A stretch of DNA of 29,496 bases from Flavobacteriaceae bacterium TMED68 (GCA_002167525.1 NHDV01000004.1:14655-44150); one strand, 5' to 3'; positions 15,716-25,102 are shown, numbered from the stretch's first letter. Notes: generated by a model not told the origin, from the letters alone. Numbers and translations are program-made.

Positions 15716-17035
15716 ATGGAATCTTCAAAACAACAAACTGATATAAAAAATCAAATAATGGATCTTGTAGAAGATTTTTACGATTTAAAACATAAAAATA
15801 TTAATTTTGTTCCTGGAATTTCTGAAGTTCCAGTTAGCGGTAAAGTTTTTGACTCAAATGAAATTAAAAATTTAATTTCATCAAGTTTAGATTTTTGGCT
15901 TACAGATGGAGATTACTCAGAAGAATTTTCAAAAAAAATGTCAAATTTCTTATCTCTTAAACACATCAGGCTTGTAAATAGTGGGTCATCAGCCAACCTA
16001 GTTTCACTCGCATCTTTAACTAATAAAAAAGTCAAAAACTATATTCTTCCAGGTGCAGAGGTGATAACTACGGCTGTGGGCTTTCCTACAACTGTAAATC
16101 CAATTTTTCAAAATAATATGACCCCAGTTTTTATTGATAGTGAGCTTGGTACTTATAATCCAACTGCTCAATCAGTAATCGACGCTTACTCTTCAGATAC
16201 AAGAGCTATAATGATGGCCCATACTTTAGGCAATCCTTTAGAAATTGAAAAAATAAAAGATTTTGCTGATGATAAAAATCTTTGGTTGATTGAAGATAAT
16301 TGCGATGCATTAGGATCAACCTACAATGGTAAATTTACAGGAACCTTTGGAGATATATCTACTTTAAGCTTTTATCCTGCCCACCATATAACAATGGGAG
16401 AAGGTGGGGCTGTAATGACAAATAGTACAAGGCTCCAACTCTCAATAGACTCATTCAGAGACTGGGGAAGAGATTGTTGGTGTAAAAGTGGACATGACAA
16501 CACTTGTAATAAAAGGTTTGATTGGAGTCTCGGTGAATTGCCATATGGCTATGACCACAAATATACATATTCAAATATTGGATATAATTTAAAGTTAACT
16601 GACTTACAGGCATCAATCGGAGTCATTCAAATGGATAAGCTTGAAAATTTTATTGATTTAAGAAGAAAAAATTGGAAAAAAATTGATTCTATAGTCCGTA
16701 ATTATCCTAATTATTTATCACCTCATCAACCAGTTGAAAATTCAGAGCCCAGTTGGTTTGGGTATGCAATATTAGTAAAAGATAACAATCATTTTTCAAG
16801 AGATGATTTTGTGAAATTCTTGAATGAAAGAAGAATTTCTACAAGATTATTATTTGGAGGTAATCTAATAAAGCAACCTGCATATGAGGGTAAAAATTAT
16901 AGAGTTGTTGGATCACTTGATAATGCAGATATTGTAATGAATTCAACATTTTGGATAGGTGTTTATCCTGGAATCACTGATGATATGATAAGCTACATTT
17001 CTGAAACATTTGAAGAATTTTTTAACAGCTTTTAA
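15716..17035 (+). CDS. rfbH: CDP-4-dehydro-6-deoxyglucose 3-dehydratase (E1, PLP and [2Fe-2S])
   Basis: RfbH/AscC removes the 3-OH of CDP-4-dehydro-6-deoxyglucose by a PMP- and iron-sulfur-dependent route. The protein is 439 aa, the family's usual length. Within AHHITMGEGG, His223-His224 stand where other aminotransferase-fold enzymes have a PLP-binding Lys; the His replacement is the hallmark of this dehydratase. The four cluster cysteines are C196 (in EDNCDALG), C254, C256 and C264, giving exactly the C-X57-C-X1-C-X7-C spacing known for the Yersinia E1 enzyme. It depends on an E3 reductase (RfbI/AscD), which is not in this window. It sits directly after the RmlC-type gene, probably co-transcribed. 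Confidence 0.95.
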   Translation: MESSKQQTDIKNQIMDLVEDFYDLKHKNINFVPGISEVPVSGKVFDSNEIKNLISSSLDFWLTDGDYSEEFSKKMSNFLSLKHIRLVNSGSSANLVSLASLTNKKVKNYILPGAEVITTAVGFPTTVNPIFQNNMTPVFIDSELGTYNPTAQSVIDAYSSDTRAIMMAHTLGNPLEIEKIKDFADDKNLWLIEDNCDALGSTYNGKFTGTFGDISTLSFYPAHHITMGEGGAVMTNSTRLQLSIDSFRDWGRDCWCKSGHDNTCNKRFDWSLGELPYGYDHKYTYSNIGYNLKLTDLQASIGVIQMDKLENFIDLRRKNWKKIDSIVRNYPNYLSPHQPVENSEPSWFGYAILVKDNNHFSRDDFVKFLNERRISTRLLFGGNLIKQPAYEGKNYRVVGSLDNADIVMNSTFWIGVYPGITDDMISYISETFEEFFNSF

Positions 17036-17081
17036 CTTCTCATGGCATTTTCAATAATTTAGTTAGACTGACTAAATACTA

Positions 17082-18752
17082 ATGATTTATAAATTAATTA
17101 ATTCAATTAAGAATTATAGAATAATAATGGGAGCGGTTTTATTTTATTTTTCATTATTCATATCATCAACTTTCTTATATCTAAAATTTGACGTAGTTTT
17201 ATCTCCAGATTTTGAAAAGTATTATAGATATTTTGAACAATATAGTGGTTCGATTCAATTTACAAATCTAGAACAAGGACATACCTACTTTTTTCTTCAT
17301 TACCTTGTTTTTATAATTTTTTCACAATTCTCAGAAGGTTCGACGTTAAATGATATAGTAAATTTATCAATCCATTTTTTTAACTCATTAATTTTTCTAT
17401 ATGGATGTATTGGATTAAAAAAGTATTTGATAACAAGATTTAGTAATTTAAATTCCTATATAGTTATATCAATCATATGTTTTTTACCGTCATCTTTTGA
17501 GCTTAGGACGACTTTAAAACCAGAGATACTTGCATTTTCTCTTATTGGTTGGCTGTTTTACTATCTTTATAAAATATCAGACGAAAATAAAAATATTTAC
17601 AAAATAAATTTTTCAATAGGCCTTTCATTGCTGGTAACGTCTAAGGTTTCTATTGCAGTACTGGTCTCGCTACTTTTCTTTATTGAAATAACAACTAGAC
17701 ATAAACATCTTATTTCAAAAGTAAATCTTAAGTTTTTAATATTGCTTTTTATATTTTCTTCTACCCTATTAATAGAAAACTATAGAATTAATGACAAATA
17801 TATTTTTGAGGTTGAACATAATGAAAATTATAATAACAAAGCTGAACCAGATTTCTTTTTAAACTTTGCAAGCCAAGATTTTAAGAATAATCCTAACAAA
17901 TATTTTCATAACGATTCTTTTTTAGCAATAACTTTTTTTGATACTTTTAATGATTTTTTTCAAATTTACTGGAATTCTGAATATACCGAATTCAATAAAG
18001 AAAGGAAGGAGTTTTTCAAAATTCAAAAAATACAAAATATTCAACCACCATATAGAATAAATTATGATGAAGAAAATGTAGTTTTAACATTGGCTGGAAA
18101 TTTTGATCAGAGATGGGACGATCAAAATTATATTAATGAGACCAGAATGAGAACCAGTTTTTTCTTTTCAGCAATTTTTTACTTTTTAATTCTATTATTT
18201 TCAATTTTTAAAAAAGATTCAAGAACAATACTAATCTCACCATTTATTGGAATGTTTGTAATCACATTATCTGCTTTAGGTATATTTGGTACAAATAATT
18301 TCGATCCTTTGGTAGGAGATAGCATAAAAACTTATTATTATAGTTTTTTTATAATTCCTGCATTTTCAGTTTTAATTTCTGAAATTTTTTCTTTTGAATA
18401 TTTTAAAAAAATAATTACTTTTATTTGTATTTTGTTTTTTTTGTTTTTCCTTGGATTTCCATATTCTTATTCAGAAGAAACAGAAAAAGATATAATCTAT
18501 AAAAATTCTTTATTAATTACATGCGAGTTAAATAACACAATTTTGAAAGATATATACAATTTTGAAAATCAAACAAAATGTACTGATATAACTAATCCTG
18601 ATGATAAATTTACTCCAATGACGAAGGTAAGAGAAATAAATTCGAATTTATCATTAATTCCTTATTTTAATTTTTTACTTGTATTTTTGTATTTCATATT
18701 CAATGTACCTCATGTAAAGAAATCTAAATTAGTCAATAAAATAATCAAATGA
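17082..18752 (+). CDS. Polytopic membrane protein, GT-C glycosyltransferase-like
   Basis: The 556-aa protein has about 12 hydrophobic helices and a large hydrophilic loop between about residues 232 and 355. The first loop after helix 1 contains acidic residues (VVLSPDFEKYYRYF), where GT-C enzymes hold a catalytic Asp, and a Lys-Pro-Glu (TLKPEILAFSLIGW) at about residues 145-158 recalls the RPE/KPE motif of GT-C mannosyltransferases. Such enzymes transfer sugar from polyprenyl phosphate on the outer side of the membrane. A second extracytoplasmic stretch near the C-terminus has two Cys (ITCELNN... and TKCTD). The stop overlaps the next ATG by 4 nt (ATGA). The GT-C call is structural analogy, not a firm family match. 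Confidence 0.6.
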   Translation: MIYKLINSIKNYRIIMGAVLFYFSLFISSTFLYLKFDVVLSPDFEKYYRYFEQYSGSIQFTNLEQGHTYFFLHYLVFIIFSQFSEGSTLNDIVNLSIHFFNSLIFLYGCIGLKKYLITRFSNLNSYIVISIICFLPSSFELRTTLKPEILAFSLIGWLFYYLYKISDENKNIYKINFSIGLSLLVTSKVSIAVLVSLLFFIEITTRHKHLISKVNLKFLILLFIFSSTLLIENYRINDKYIFEVEHNENYNNKAEPDFFLNFASQDFKNNPNKYFHNDSFLAITFFDTFNDFFQIYWNSEYTEFNKERKEFFKIQKIQNIQPPYRINYDEENVVLTLAGNFDQRWDDQNYINETRMRTSFFFSAIFYFLILLFSIFKKDSRTILISPFIGMFVITLSALGIFGTNNFDPLVGDSIKTYYYSFFIIPAFSVLISEIFSFEYFKKIITFICILFFLFFLGFPYSYSEETEKDIIYKNSLLITCELNNTILKDIYNFENQTKCTDITNPDDKFTPMTKVREINSNLSLIPYFNFLLVFLYFIFNVPHVKKSKLVNKIIK

Positions 18753-19084
18753 ATAAAAAACCAAATAAAGTATTAGATAATGTTGAAGGTTTTTGTGGGC
18801 CCTACCCTTCTGATTTCATTGATATTGATATATCAAACGACCCAAGTTTTATCTTTCAAAATGATACAGAATATGATGCTGTAACACTATACGATTCTGA
18901 TGGAAATTCAGTTAGTGTAAATTCATTTTTTGAGTGCCAACACTATGTAAAAGGAGGGTGGGATGCAATTCCTGATCAAATAAATGAAAGTTTTTTTCAT
19001 AATTCACTTTTTGTTTTTTCTTTGTTATCAATTTTTATAGGATATATAGCAATTAAAAAATTTTTTCTAAGGGGTATCATTTAA
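18749..19084 (+). CDS. Small single-span membrane protein with Cys-pair domain, function unknown
   Basis: I do not recognise this 111-aa protein. Residues 1-78 are hydrophilic and acidic, with FCGPYPSDFIDIDIS near the start and ECQHYVKGGWD at about residues 62-72, so one Cys in each half. Residues 84-103 (FVFSLLSIFIGYIAIKKFF) form one transmembrane helix with a basic end, suggesting an N-out/C-in anchor and an extracytoplasmic domain with a possible disulfide. There is no cleavable signal peptide. It overlaps the gene before it (ATGA) and the gene after it (TAATG), so translation is coupled to both large membrane proteins. It may be an accessory subunit of a glycan polymerase or transferase. 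Confidence 0.7.
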   Translation: MNKKPNKVLDNVEGFCGPYPSDFIDIDISNDPSFIFQNDTEYDAVTLYDSDGNSVSVNSFFECQHYVKGGWDAIPDQINESFFHNSLFVFSLLSIFIGYIAIKKFFLRGII

Positions 19085-21021
19085 TGTTTAGTATCCAAAA
19101 TTTAAAATATTTAAAAGTAGTCTTACTGGCAGCATTAATTATTATTCCTTTTTCAATTTCAGATTATTCAGACCAGATTACGCCTGAAAAAATAACTTCA
19201 GATTTAAGGTTCTATGAAATTAATACATGCAGTATATCTTTAAATGAATTCTTAATTGAAAATCCCAATGTCATATATCAAGATCACTACAAGATTAGGT
19301 TCAATAATTATTCTTCAATTCAATGTTTTGGGCAAATAACTGGAATCGATCAAATTGGATACACATTTTATATCTCTATAGGAACAAACACATTATTAAA
19401 TTTGTTTTTACAATCAATTTTTTGGATCTTATTAATTTCTCTTATTTCAAAATCAGAAACTTTTAAATTTAATGAATTAAATATTATTTCGTGTTCTATA
19501 TCTTCTATATTAATATGTACAGTCATTTATTCAGAGCAGAGGTATTATTCAAAGGTTTTTTTTGAGTTTGATTTGAATAATAATCGACATTTATTCTATG
19601 TATTCACATATATTTTGTTTATTAGTTTTTTTGTCACCTATATAGTTGATAGTCGTAATAATAAATTAATAAATTTTGCTCCATTTGCCTATATATTTAT
19701 GGGAGTCTTTAGTGGAATGAATTTGTACTTCTTAACATTATTTTTTTGCCCATTGGGAATTAAATCAATATTGAAAAATAAAAAATTTAGAGGTAATTTT
19801 GTATTCATTAACTTAATAATATTTTTTTGGGCGTTCAATGCAACGAGTAATAACTACTATTTAAAACCAGATAAAATAAGAGGTCTTTCTAGTACCGCTT
19901 ATAACTTTTTATCAGTAAGTTCATGGAGCTATTTAATGATTTTCTCATTAATTGGTATTTATCTATTTTCAGCTAACAAAAGAAAAGATTTAAGTCTTGA
20001 ATTGATTAAAAACAACTTTGTAATTACTGGCTTTTTTGTGATAATCCTTGGATATCTAGGCTCATCAATGCCCTTGATTAATTTTTACAATTACTATTTT
20101 TTTGGTCAAACAAAATTTGGCACTGATAATCAAAATCTTTTTGGAGTAAATTATTGGGGAGAATCAGAAGCGTGGAGAGGTTTGTTCCCTAGTGCAGAAA
20201 CTATTGGAGAGTTTTTTGCTATTTCATTACTTTTAATATTTATAACCAATAAAAAAAATACATTTAATAAGTATCTTTATTTATGCATACCCTTTTTAAT
20301 TGTTGGATTATATGCATCTAATAACAAAGCTGCTTTAATTTCTTTAGTTTTTTGTATTGGTCTGTACATTAATAAAAAAAGAAAACTTTCAACAAGAATG
20401 AAACTTTTATTTATTTCTCCAGCAATCTTAATTCTTTTTTATTTTATAAGAATAGAGAACCTTCTTTTCTCTGTTGACTTTTCTGCAAATAAAATGATAG
20501 AGATGGGAATCGGATATGGTAATGAAGCACAGAGATCAAGCACAATTAGATACCTACAAAATTTAGACGATGCTAATATTTTTTTTGAAATCTTAATATT
20601 AGTTTTTGGTTTCTTTGCTTTTATAATTAACAGGTCCGAACTCTGGGGATTATTCTTTGCAAGATTTAATCCAACTACTAGTGAGTTATTTTTTGGATCA
20701 GGCCCATTTATTATGTCTAGACACTACAGCGAGATAGATGTTCTTGAAAAAAAGCTATATACAGGAACTCCACTAGGCTTTTTATTACCACACTCGTCAT
20801 TCTTATCAATGATTTTATTTTTTGGATTAATTGGAACAATTCTTTTTTTCTTTTATTTATTTTTTAATCTATACAGAGCAAGAAATTTTAATTTTGAATT
20901 ATTTTTAATTTGTTTATTTATTGTCTTGAATATTTTTAAAAGTGATTCTATATTATATCTTCCATCACTATTGACGTACATAATCTTTTTCATATCGTTA
21001 ATGCCAAAATCGACAAAATAA
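19084..21021 (+). CDS. O-antigen polymerase/ligase-like polytopic membrane protein
   Basis: This 645-aa protein has a first helix at about residues 10-28, an extracytoplasmic segment of about 60 residues with two Cys (NTCSIS and IQCFGQ), then about 12 more helices. Near the C-terminus LLPHSSFLSMILFFGLIGTILFF matches the 'H(N/S)xxLxxxxxxGxxG' signature of Wzy/WaaL-type proteins, and an upstream loop contains AWRGLFPSAETIGEFFA and LYASNNKAALISL, the region where these enzymes have conserved Arg and Ser-Arg/Lys. It would polymerise or ligate lipid-linked glycan on the outer face. An AAGGGG Shine-Dalgarno sits 9 nt before the ATG. The N-terminal ectodomain is not usual for Wzy proteins. Confidence 0.7.
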   Translation: MFSIQNLKYLKVVLLAALIIIPFSISDYSDQITPEKITSDLRFYEINTCSISLNEFLIENPNVIYQDHYKIRFNNYSSIQCFGQITGIDQIGYTFYISIGTNTLLNLFLQSIFWILLISLISKSETFKFNELNIISCSISSILICTVIYSEQRYYSKVFFEFDLNNNRHLFYVFTYILFISFFVTYIVDSRNNKLINFAPFAYIFMGVFSGMNLYFLTLFFCPLGIKSILKNKKFRGNFVFINLIIFFWAFNATSNNYYLKPDKIRGLSSTAYNFLSVSSWSYLMIFSLIGIYLFSANKRKDLSLELIKNNFVITGFFVIILGYLGSSMPLINFYNYYFFGQTKFGTDNQNLFGVNYWGESEAWRGLFPSAETIGEFFAISLLLIFITNKKNTFNKYLYLCIPFLIVGLYASNNKAALISLVFCIGLYINKKRKLSTRMKLLFISPAILILFYFIRIENLLFSVDFSANKMIEMGIGYGNEAQRSSTIRYLQNLDDANIFFEILILVFGFFAFIINRSELWGLFFARFNPTTSELFFGSGPFIMSRHYSEIDVLEKKLYTGTPLGFLLPHSSFLSMILFFGLIGTILFFFYLFFNLYRARNFNFELFLICLFIVLNIFKSDSILYLPSLLTYIIFFISLMPKSTK

Positions 21022-21030
21022 TTTTTTTAC

Positions 21031-21516
21031 TTAGCAGTTTTCAGGAAAAGATTTATCATTTCTTAACCAGTATGAATCTCTGTCAATGATATTCTCAGAA
21101 ATAGATATTTGAATATCTTTAACAGAGTCACCATAAATTTTTACACTATTATGAGCATGGTTGTACATAACGGAAATTATATCTTTGTCTTTATTATTTA
21201 CTACATCAATTGTTGGAGAGTAACAGATTTTATTTATTTCTAAATCGTCTATTTTAAGATTAAAAAAACTTTTTTGGTCATATTTCAACTTTTTTAATTC
21301 GATGTTCCTATCAGGTATATTTGTAAAGATTAATTTTCCAGAGATATCACTTCTAAATTCAAACCTATTTTCAATTTCACCAGATGTTGACAATAGCTGT
21401 ATTTCAAAATCTATCATCTTGTCACTTATTTGAATATTATCAGTTGAATCATTTGGAGGGCCACAACTTATCAAAAATACAATAAGTAAAAAACGTTTAT
21501 TAGACAATATTTTCAT
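21031..21516 (-). CDS. Putative lipoprotein
   Basis: A 161-aa exported protein. RFLLIVFLISCGPPNDSTDN gives a basic N-terminus, a hydrophobic core and a lipobox-like LISC, so lipidation at Cys18 is likely. The mature part is rich in Asp, Ile, Lys and Ser, probably beta-rich, and ends in YWLRNDKSFPENC with a further Cys. I do not recognise a family. Its first 17 nt overlap the 3' end of the membrane-protein gene upstream (22792-21500), so the two form an operon. It converges with the polymerase-like gene with 9 nt between the stops. It could be an accessory to the membrane protein; this is inference. Confidence 0.7.
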   Translation of the reverse strand: MKILSNKRFLLIVFLISCGPPNDSTDNIQISDKMIDFEIQLLSTSGEIENRFEFRSDISGKLIFTNIPDRNIELKKLKYDQKSFFNLKIDDLEINKICYSPTIDVVNNKDKDIISVMYNHAHNSVKIYGDSVKDIQISISENIIDRDSYWLRNDKSFPENC

Positions 21517-22792
21517 ATTTTTTACTTAATCTTAAATAAATGATCTTAACTAGGAAAATAAAAAAGAGTAATACCGAAGAAAAAGTCAAAAAATTTGGCT
21601 CTAATCTTGTTAAAAAGTAAGGCTCCAAATAATATATAGAAAACTCATAAGTTAAAATGCTAAGGCTTAATAAAATACTCCTGTGATATTTGTAATTAAT
21701 ATAAATTAATGAAAAAAATATAAAATAACCCAGGCTGTAGTTAACGAATCGAAAATTTGGATACAATCCTTGAAAGCTCCAAAAAACATAAATTATTAAG
21801 GAGACGTAAAAAATATTACTAAAATTCATTTCAAATATTTTTTTAGAATTAAATACTATTAAAAATGCAAATAGAAAAATTCCAATCGCAAAATAAGAAA
21901 TATAATTTCTTGTAACTGTCCAACTACAATTTAGAAAAGTTTCTAACTGTTGGCAAGACATATCGTGATAGATTTTATTGTTTCCAGAAATTAGATCAAT
22001 TAACCAGTAAAATTGCCCATAGACCTCCCTGTTCCAATCATAAGAACTGTAATTTGAAAAATAAATGATTGTCTCATATAAAATTGTCGGTAAAAAAATT
22101 AGAAAACTATTTTTAAATAATTCGAAAAGATTTAATTTTTTATTATTAAAAGATCTAATAATTATATATACAAAACCATAAATTATTGCTGACCTGTGAA
22201 AAAGAGAAGCTGTTCCTATCAAAATAAAAAAAGATGACTTTGTATAAAAAGTTTTATCGTCAGTTATCTTTCTTAATGTATAAATAAAAAGTAGCAATGT
22301 TATATTTCCGTGAGATGGAAAAAGAAGATTCCATCTAATATTTGGTATTGAAAATAATGTAATCAATAAGAGAATATTTTTAAAATCAATTTTTTCAATT
22401 TTAAAATACTTTAAAGCATTCAAACCAATAAGAAAAAGAATTATATATTGTACAATTATCATTGCAAGTCTGAATTCAATGTATTCACTGATCATTCCGA
22501 ATGTTAAAATACTTACAAGTTTTCTTAAAGATGTAATCAACAGTATATAAAGTGGTCTCTTCTGATATGGATTATTTTCAGAGAAAAAGAAGTCTAAACT
22601 TCCAGAAGCTTGCCTGTAAGGACCTTCGTCACAATGAATTGGAAGAGTTGCATTGATTGATTCAAAAAAATTTGTAGATACACACCAAAAAAATGAACTG
22701 TCTGCCCCAAGTATTAAAAACTCAATAGTGTATGAAGCTAGAAAGTATAAAAAAGTCAAGGATAATAAATAAAAAGTTTTTTTAGTAATCAA
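21500..22792 (-). CDS. Polytopic membrane protein, GT-C/EpsG-like
   Basis: The protein is 430 aa with about 11-12 hydrophobic helices. A loop after the first helix contains several acidic residues and two Cys (WCVST and IHCDEGPYRQ), then NPYQKRPLYILL leads into helix 2. A second outer loop (about residues 255-290) has NREVYGQFYW and Cys pairs (MSCQQLETFLNCSW). The acidic first loop plus the helix pattern is like GT-C sugar transferases or EpsG-type polymerases, but no motif is decisive. Translation starts at a TTG at 22792; the nearby ATG upstream is in another frame. It is followed by an overlapping lipoprotein gene. Confidence 0.6.
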   Translation of the reverse strand: MITKKTFYLLSLTFLYFLASYTIEFLILGADSSFFWCVSTNFFESINATLPIHCDEGPYRQASGSLDFFFSENNPYQKRPLYILLITSLRKLVSILTFGMISEYIEFRLAMIIVQYIILFLIGLNALKYFKIEKIDFKNILLLITLFSIPNIRWNLLFPSHGNITLLLFIYTLRKITDDKTFYTKSSFFILIGTASLFHRSAIIYGFVYIIIRSFNNKKLNLFELFKNSFLIFLPTILYETIIYFSNYSSYDWNREVYGQFYWLIDLISGNNKIYHDMSCQQLETFLNCSWTVTRNYISYFAIGIFLFAFLIVFNSKKIFEMNFSNIFYVSLIIYVFWSFQGLYPNFRFVNYSLGYFIFFSLIYINYKYHRSILLSLSILTYEFSIYYLEPYFLTRLEPNFLTFSSVLLFFIFLVKIIYLRLSKKYENIV

Positions 22793-22818
22793 TTTCTTTA
22801 AACATCAGTTTTTCTTAT

Positions 22819-22824
22819 TAATAT
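22819..22824 (+). promoter_or_regulatory. Candidate -10 box for a leaderless transcript
   Basis: TAATAT followed by 6 nt and then the ATG at 22831, inside a 38-bp divergent gap. No Shine-Dalgarno sequence is visible. Same spacing as before the genes at 9128, 14249 and 15159. Confidence 0.3.
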
Positions 22825-22830
22825 TACTTT

Positions 22831-23709
22831 ATGAATTCTAATGTATCGATTGTAATACCTGTTTATAACGAAGAATTACATATAGAAAATGTAGTTGAGT
22901 CCGTTGAAAAATATTGTGAAAATATAATTGTTGTAGATGATAAATCAACAGATAGTAGCCTTGATATATTAAAAAAATTAGAAACCAAATATTCAAAAAA
23001 AATATTTATTTTAGAAAATGAAAAAAACTCAGGAATAGGATATTCAGTTAAAAAAGGATTTAGTAAAGCACTAGAGCTTGATAATGATATAGTCATAAAA
23101 TTTGATGGGGACAATCAACACTTACCAGAAGATATTCCAAAATTTATTGAAAAAATAACAAAAGAAGGTTTTGATTTTGTTAAGGGTAATAGGTTTTTAA
23201 ACAATGCCTATTCAAAACCAATGCCAAATTTAAAAATACTTGGAAACTTAATTACCACAAATCTCCAAAAAATAGTTTCGGGAAATTATGCAATATCAGA
23301 TCCTAATAACGGCTTTCTAGGAGTAAAAAAAGAGTGTTTAAATATCATTGATTTCAAGAATCTTAAAAACAATTATTTTTTTGAAAATTCCCTCCTTATC
23401 AATATGTCTTCTCTTGGTTTAAAAATTGGAGAGGTTCCTATTCAAACAATTTACCAAAACGAAAAATCAAGCATTCCTATATTTATGGCAAGTCTTAAAA
23501 TTATACCAACATTTATCATCTTTTTTTATATGCGGAACGTTTTGAATGCCAAATTTAATTTATCTATTAACTCTATTGTCTTTTTTATTTTTTTAATAAT
23601 TTTTGTAATAAACTTATTTGTTAATAACTTATCTTTATGGGCAGTATCAATATTCTTACTCATTACTTATTTAATAATTGATATTTTTAACTTTTATAGT
23701 AAAAATTAA
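22831..23709 (+). CDS. Polyprenyl-phosphate glycosyltransferase (DPM1/ArnC-type GT2)
   Basis: The 292-aa protein starts with SIVIPVYNEELHIENVVES and has IIVVDDKSTDSSLDIL (about residues 32-47) and FDGDNQHLPEDIPKFI (about 92-107), the metal-binding DGDxQH motif of dolichyl-phosphate mannose synthase-like GT2 enzymes. GNRF and NGFLGVKKECL follow as in the family. Two C-terminal hydrophobic helices (about residues 240-290) anchor it. It would move a sugar from a nucleotide donor to polyprenyl phosphate, the donor used by GT-C enzymes. It is followed directly by a membrane protein gene (TAA then ATG with no gap), and three GT-C-like genes lie nearby, so the functional link is plausible. Confidence 0.85.
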   Translation: MNSNVSIVIPVYNEELHIENVVESVEKYCENIIVVDDKSTDSSLDILKKLETKYSKKIFILENEKNSGIGYSVKKGFSKALELDNDIVIKFDGDNQHLPEDIPKFIEKITKEGFDFVKGNRFLNNAYSKPMPNLKILGNLITTNLQKIVSGNYAISDPNNGFLGVKKECLNIIDFKNLKNNYFFENSLLINMSSLGLKIGEVPIQTIYQNEKSSIPIFMASLKIIPTFIIFFYMRNVLNAKFNLSINSIVFFIFLIIFVINLFVNNLSLWAVSIFLLITYLIIDIFNFYSKN

Positions 23710-25077
23710 ATGATTAAATCAAAAATACATTATTTATTCCCACTTCCGTTTATTTATAATTTTTTTAATAATTTTTTAAATAACAATTTAAAGGTTGAGC
23801 ATATTGACACTTACTCTATAATTCTCAGCTTTGCATACTTTGCTTTTTTGTTAACGATTGGACACTTAATTTCAGATTCATTAGAAATTAATAATCTATC
23901 CTTATCAATTGGATTATTTTTAATGAGCTTCTTTGTTGTTAATTTTTTCACTCTATATTTTGATAAATTTTTCTTGAGTTTCCATAACTACTTTTATTTG
24001 ACTATAGTTTTATGGATTTTTGTATTTTTGATTAACTATAAAAAAATTAACATAAATAAATTATTCACATTATTAATTACATTTTTTATTACAAAATTGT
24101 TATCAAATAATTATTCGACCATGTCTTTTCAGCATAAAGAACTATCAACTGACACAACCTTTTTTTGGACACCGATGTCTAAAATGATATACGAAAATAG
24201 TTTAGTTTACAGCTTAGAAAATAATATTATTTCCGGTTATGGATTGCTTATTAACTACATACATGCAGTAAATTTTAAATTAATTTTTGATTCAGAAGTC
24301 TTTAGCTATTCACCAGCAACTACTAACGTTTTTTTATTTCTAGGATTACTTTTCATATACGAGTTAAGAGTAAAAAAACCAATAAAGTTGAGCGCATCAT
24401 TAATTTATGTCTCAATATTGTTGAATAGTGATTGGTTGAGTTTTTTATTTTTTAATTCGACAATGGGAGAAGTAATTACAAACTATCTATTTACTATATT
24501 TTTTTTATTTATTTTTGAGAGTAAAACAATGTTTGAAGATAATATTCAACTTCGGAATCGGTATTTGGTTTTAACTTTTTCTGGATTCCTGTATTTCACA
24601 AAACCTTTTGTTTCTTATCTGATTCTAATTGCAATATTTATTTTATTTATAATCGAAAAAGACATCCGGATTCTTTTTTCTGGTTTTTTTGGTTTACTAA
24701 TTAATTTTTTAAATTATAGATTTGTCATCTCAGGAAATATTCAAGATGGTTATCTCAACTCGTCTGAGATTAGTAGTATTAATTCACTTACTAATCTAAA
24801 CTTTGATAACATTTTTACAATTTTTAAAAATTTTTATATTTTAGATAAGGTAACTTCATTATTTATATTCTTTCTTCTAGTTATCTTAATTTTTAATTTT
24901 ATTAAATTTAGATCTCTATCAAAATCCACACTTATCATTTTTCTGAATTTGGTCCTTGTTTTTTATCTATATTCTTCAATTTGGGAAAGTAAAGAGCTTG
25001 AGTCAGCGTATAGGTACATTTTGACGTTTATTAATCTTTATTTTTTTGTTTATATAGATGAGGTCAAAAAACTCTAA
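23710..25077 (+). CDS. Polytopic membrane protein, GT-C-like
   Basis: A 455-aa very hydrophobic protein with about 11-12 helices. A loop at about residues 145-165 reads STDTTFFWTPMSKMIYEN, with an Asp at the outer face as in GT-C active sites; otherwise no signature motif is visible. The C-terminal charged segment WESKELESAYRYILT precedes the last helix. It directly follows the polyprenyl-phosphate glycosyltransferase gene without a gap, so the pair probably works together: one loads the lipid carrier and the other transfers the sugar outside. It is the last gene before the tRNA fragment at 25119. The function is inferred from context. Confidence 0.55.
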   Translation: MIKSKIHYLFPLPFIYNFFNNFLNNNLKVEHIDTYSIILSFAYFAFLLTIGHLISDSLEINNLSLSIGLFLMSFFVVNFFTLYFDKFFLSFHNYFYLTIVLWIFVFLINYKKININKLFTLLITFFITKLLSNNYSTMSFQHKELSTDTTFFWTPMSKMIYENSLVYSLENNIISGYGLLINYIHAVNFKLIFDSEVFSYSPATTNVFLFLGLLFIYELRVKKPIKLSASLIYVSILLNSDWLSFLFFNSTMGEVITNYLFTIFFLFIFESKTMFEDNIQLRNRYLVLTFSGFLYFTKPFVSYLILIAIFILFIIEKDIRILFSGFFGLLINFLNYRFVISGNIQDGYLNSSEISSINSLTNLNFDNIFTIFKNFYILDKVTSLFIFFLLVILIFNFIKFRSLSKSTLIIFLNLVLVFYLYSSIWESKELESAYRYILTFINLYFFVYIDEVKKL

Positions 25078-25102
25078 ATCATAATGCTTTAATATATTGA
25101 AT

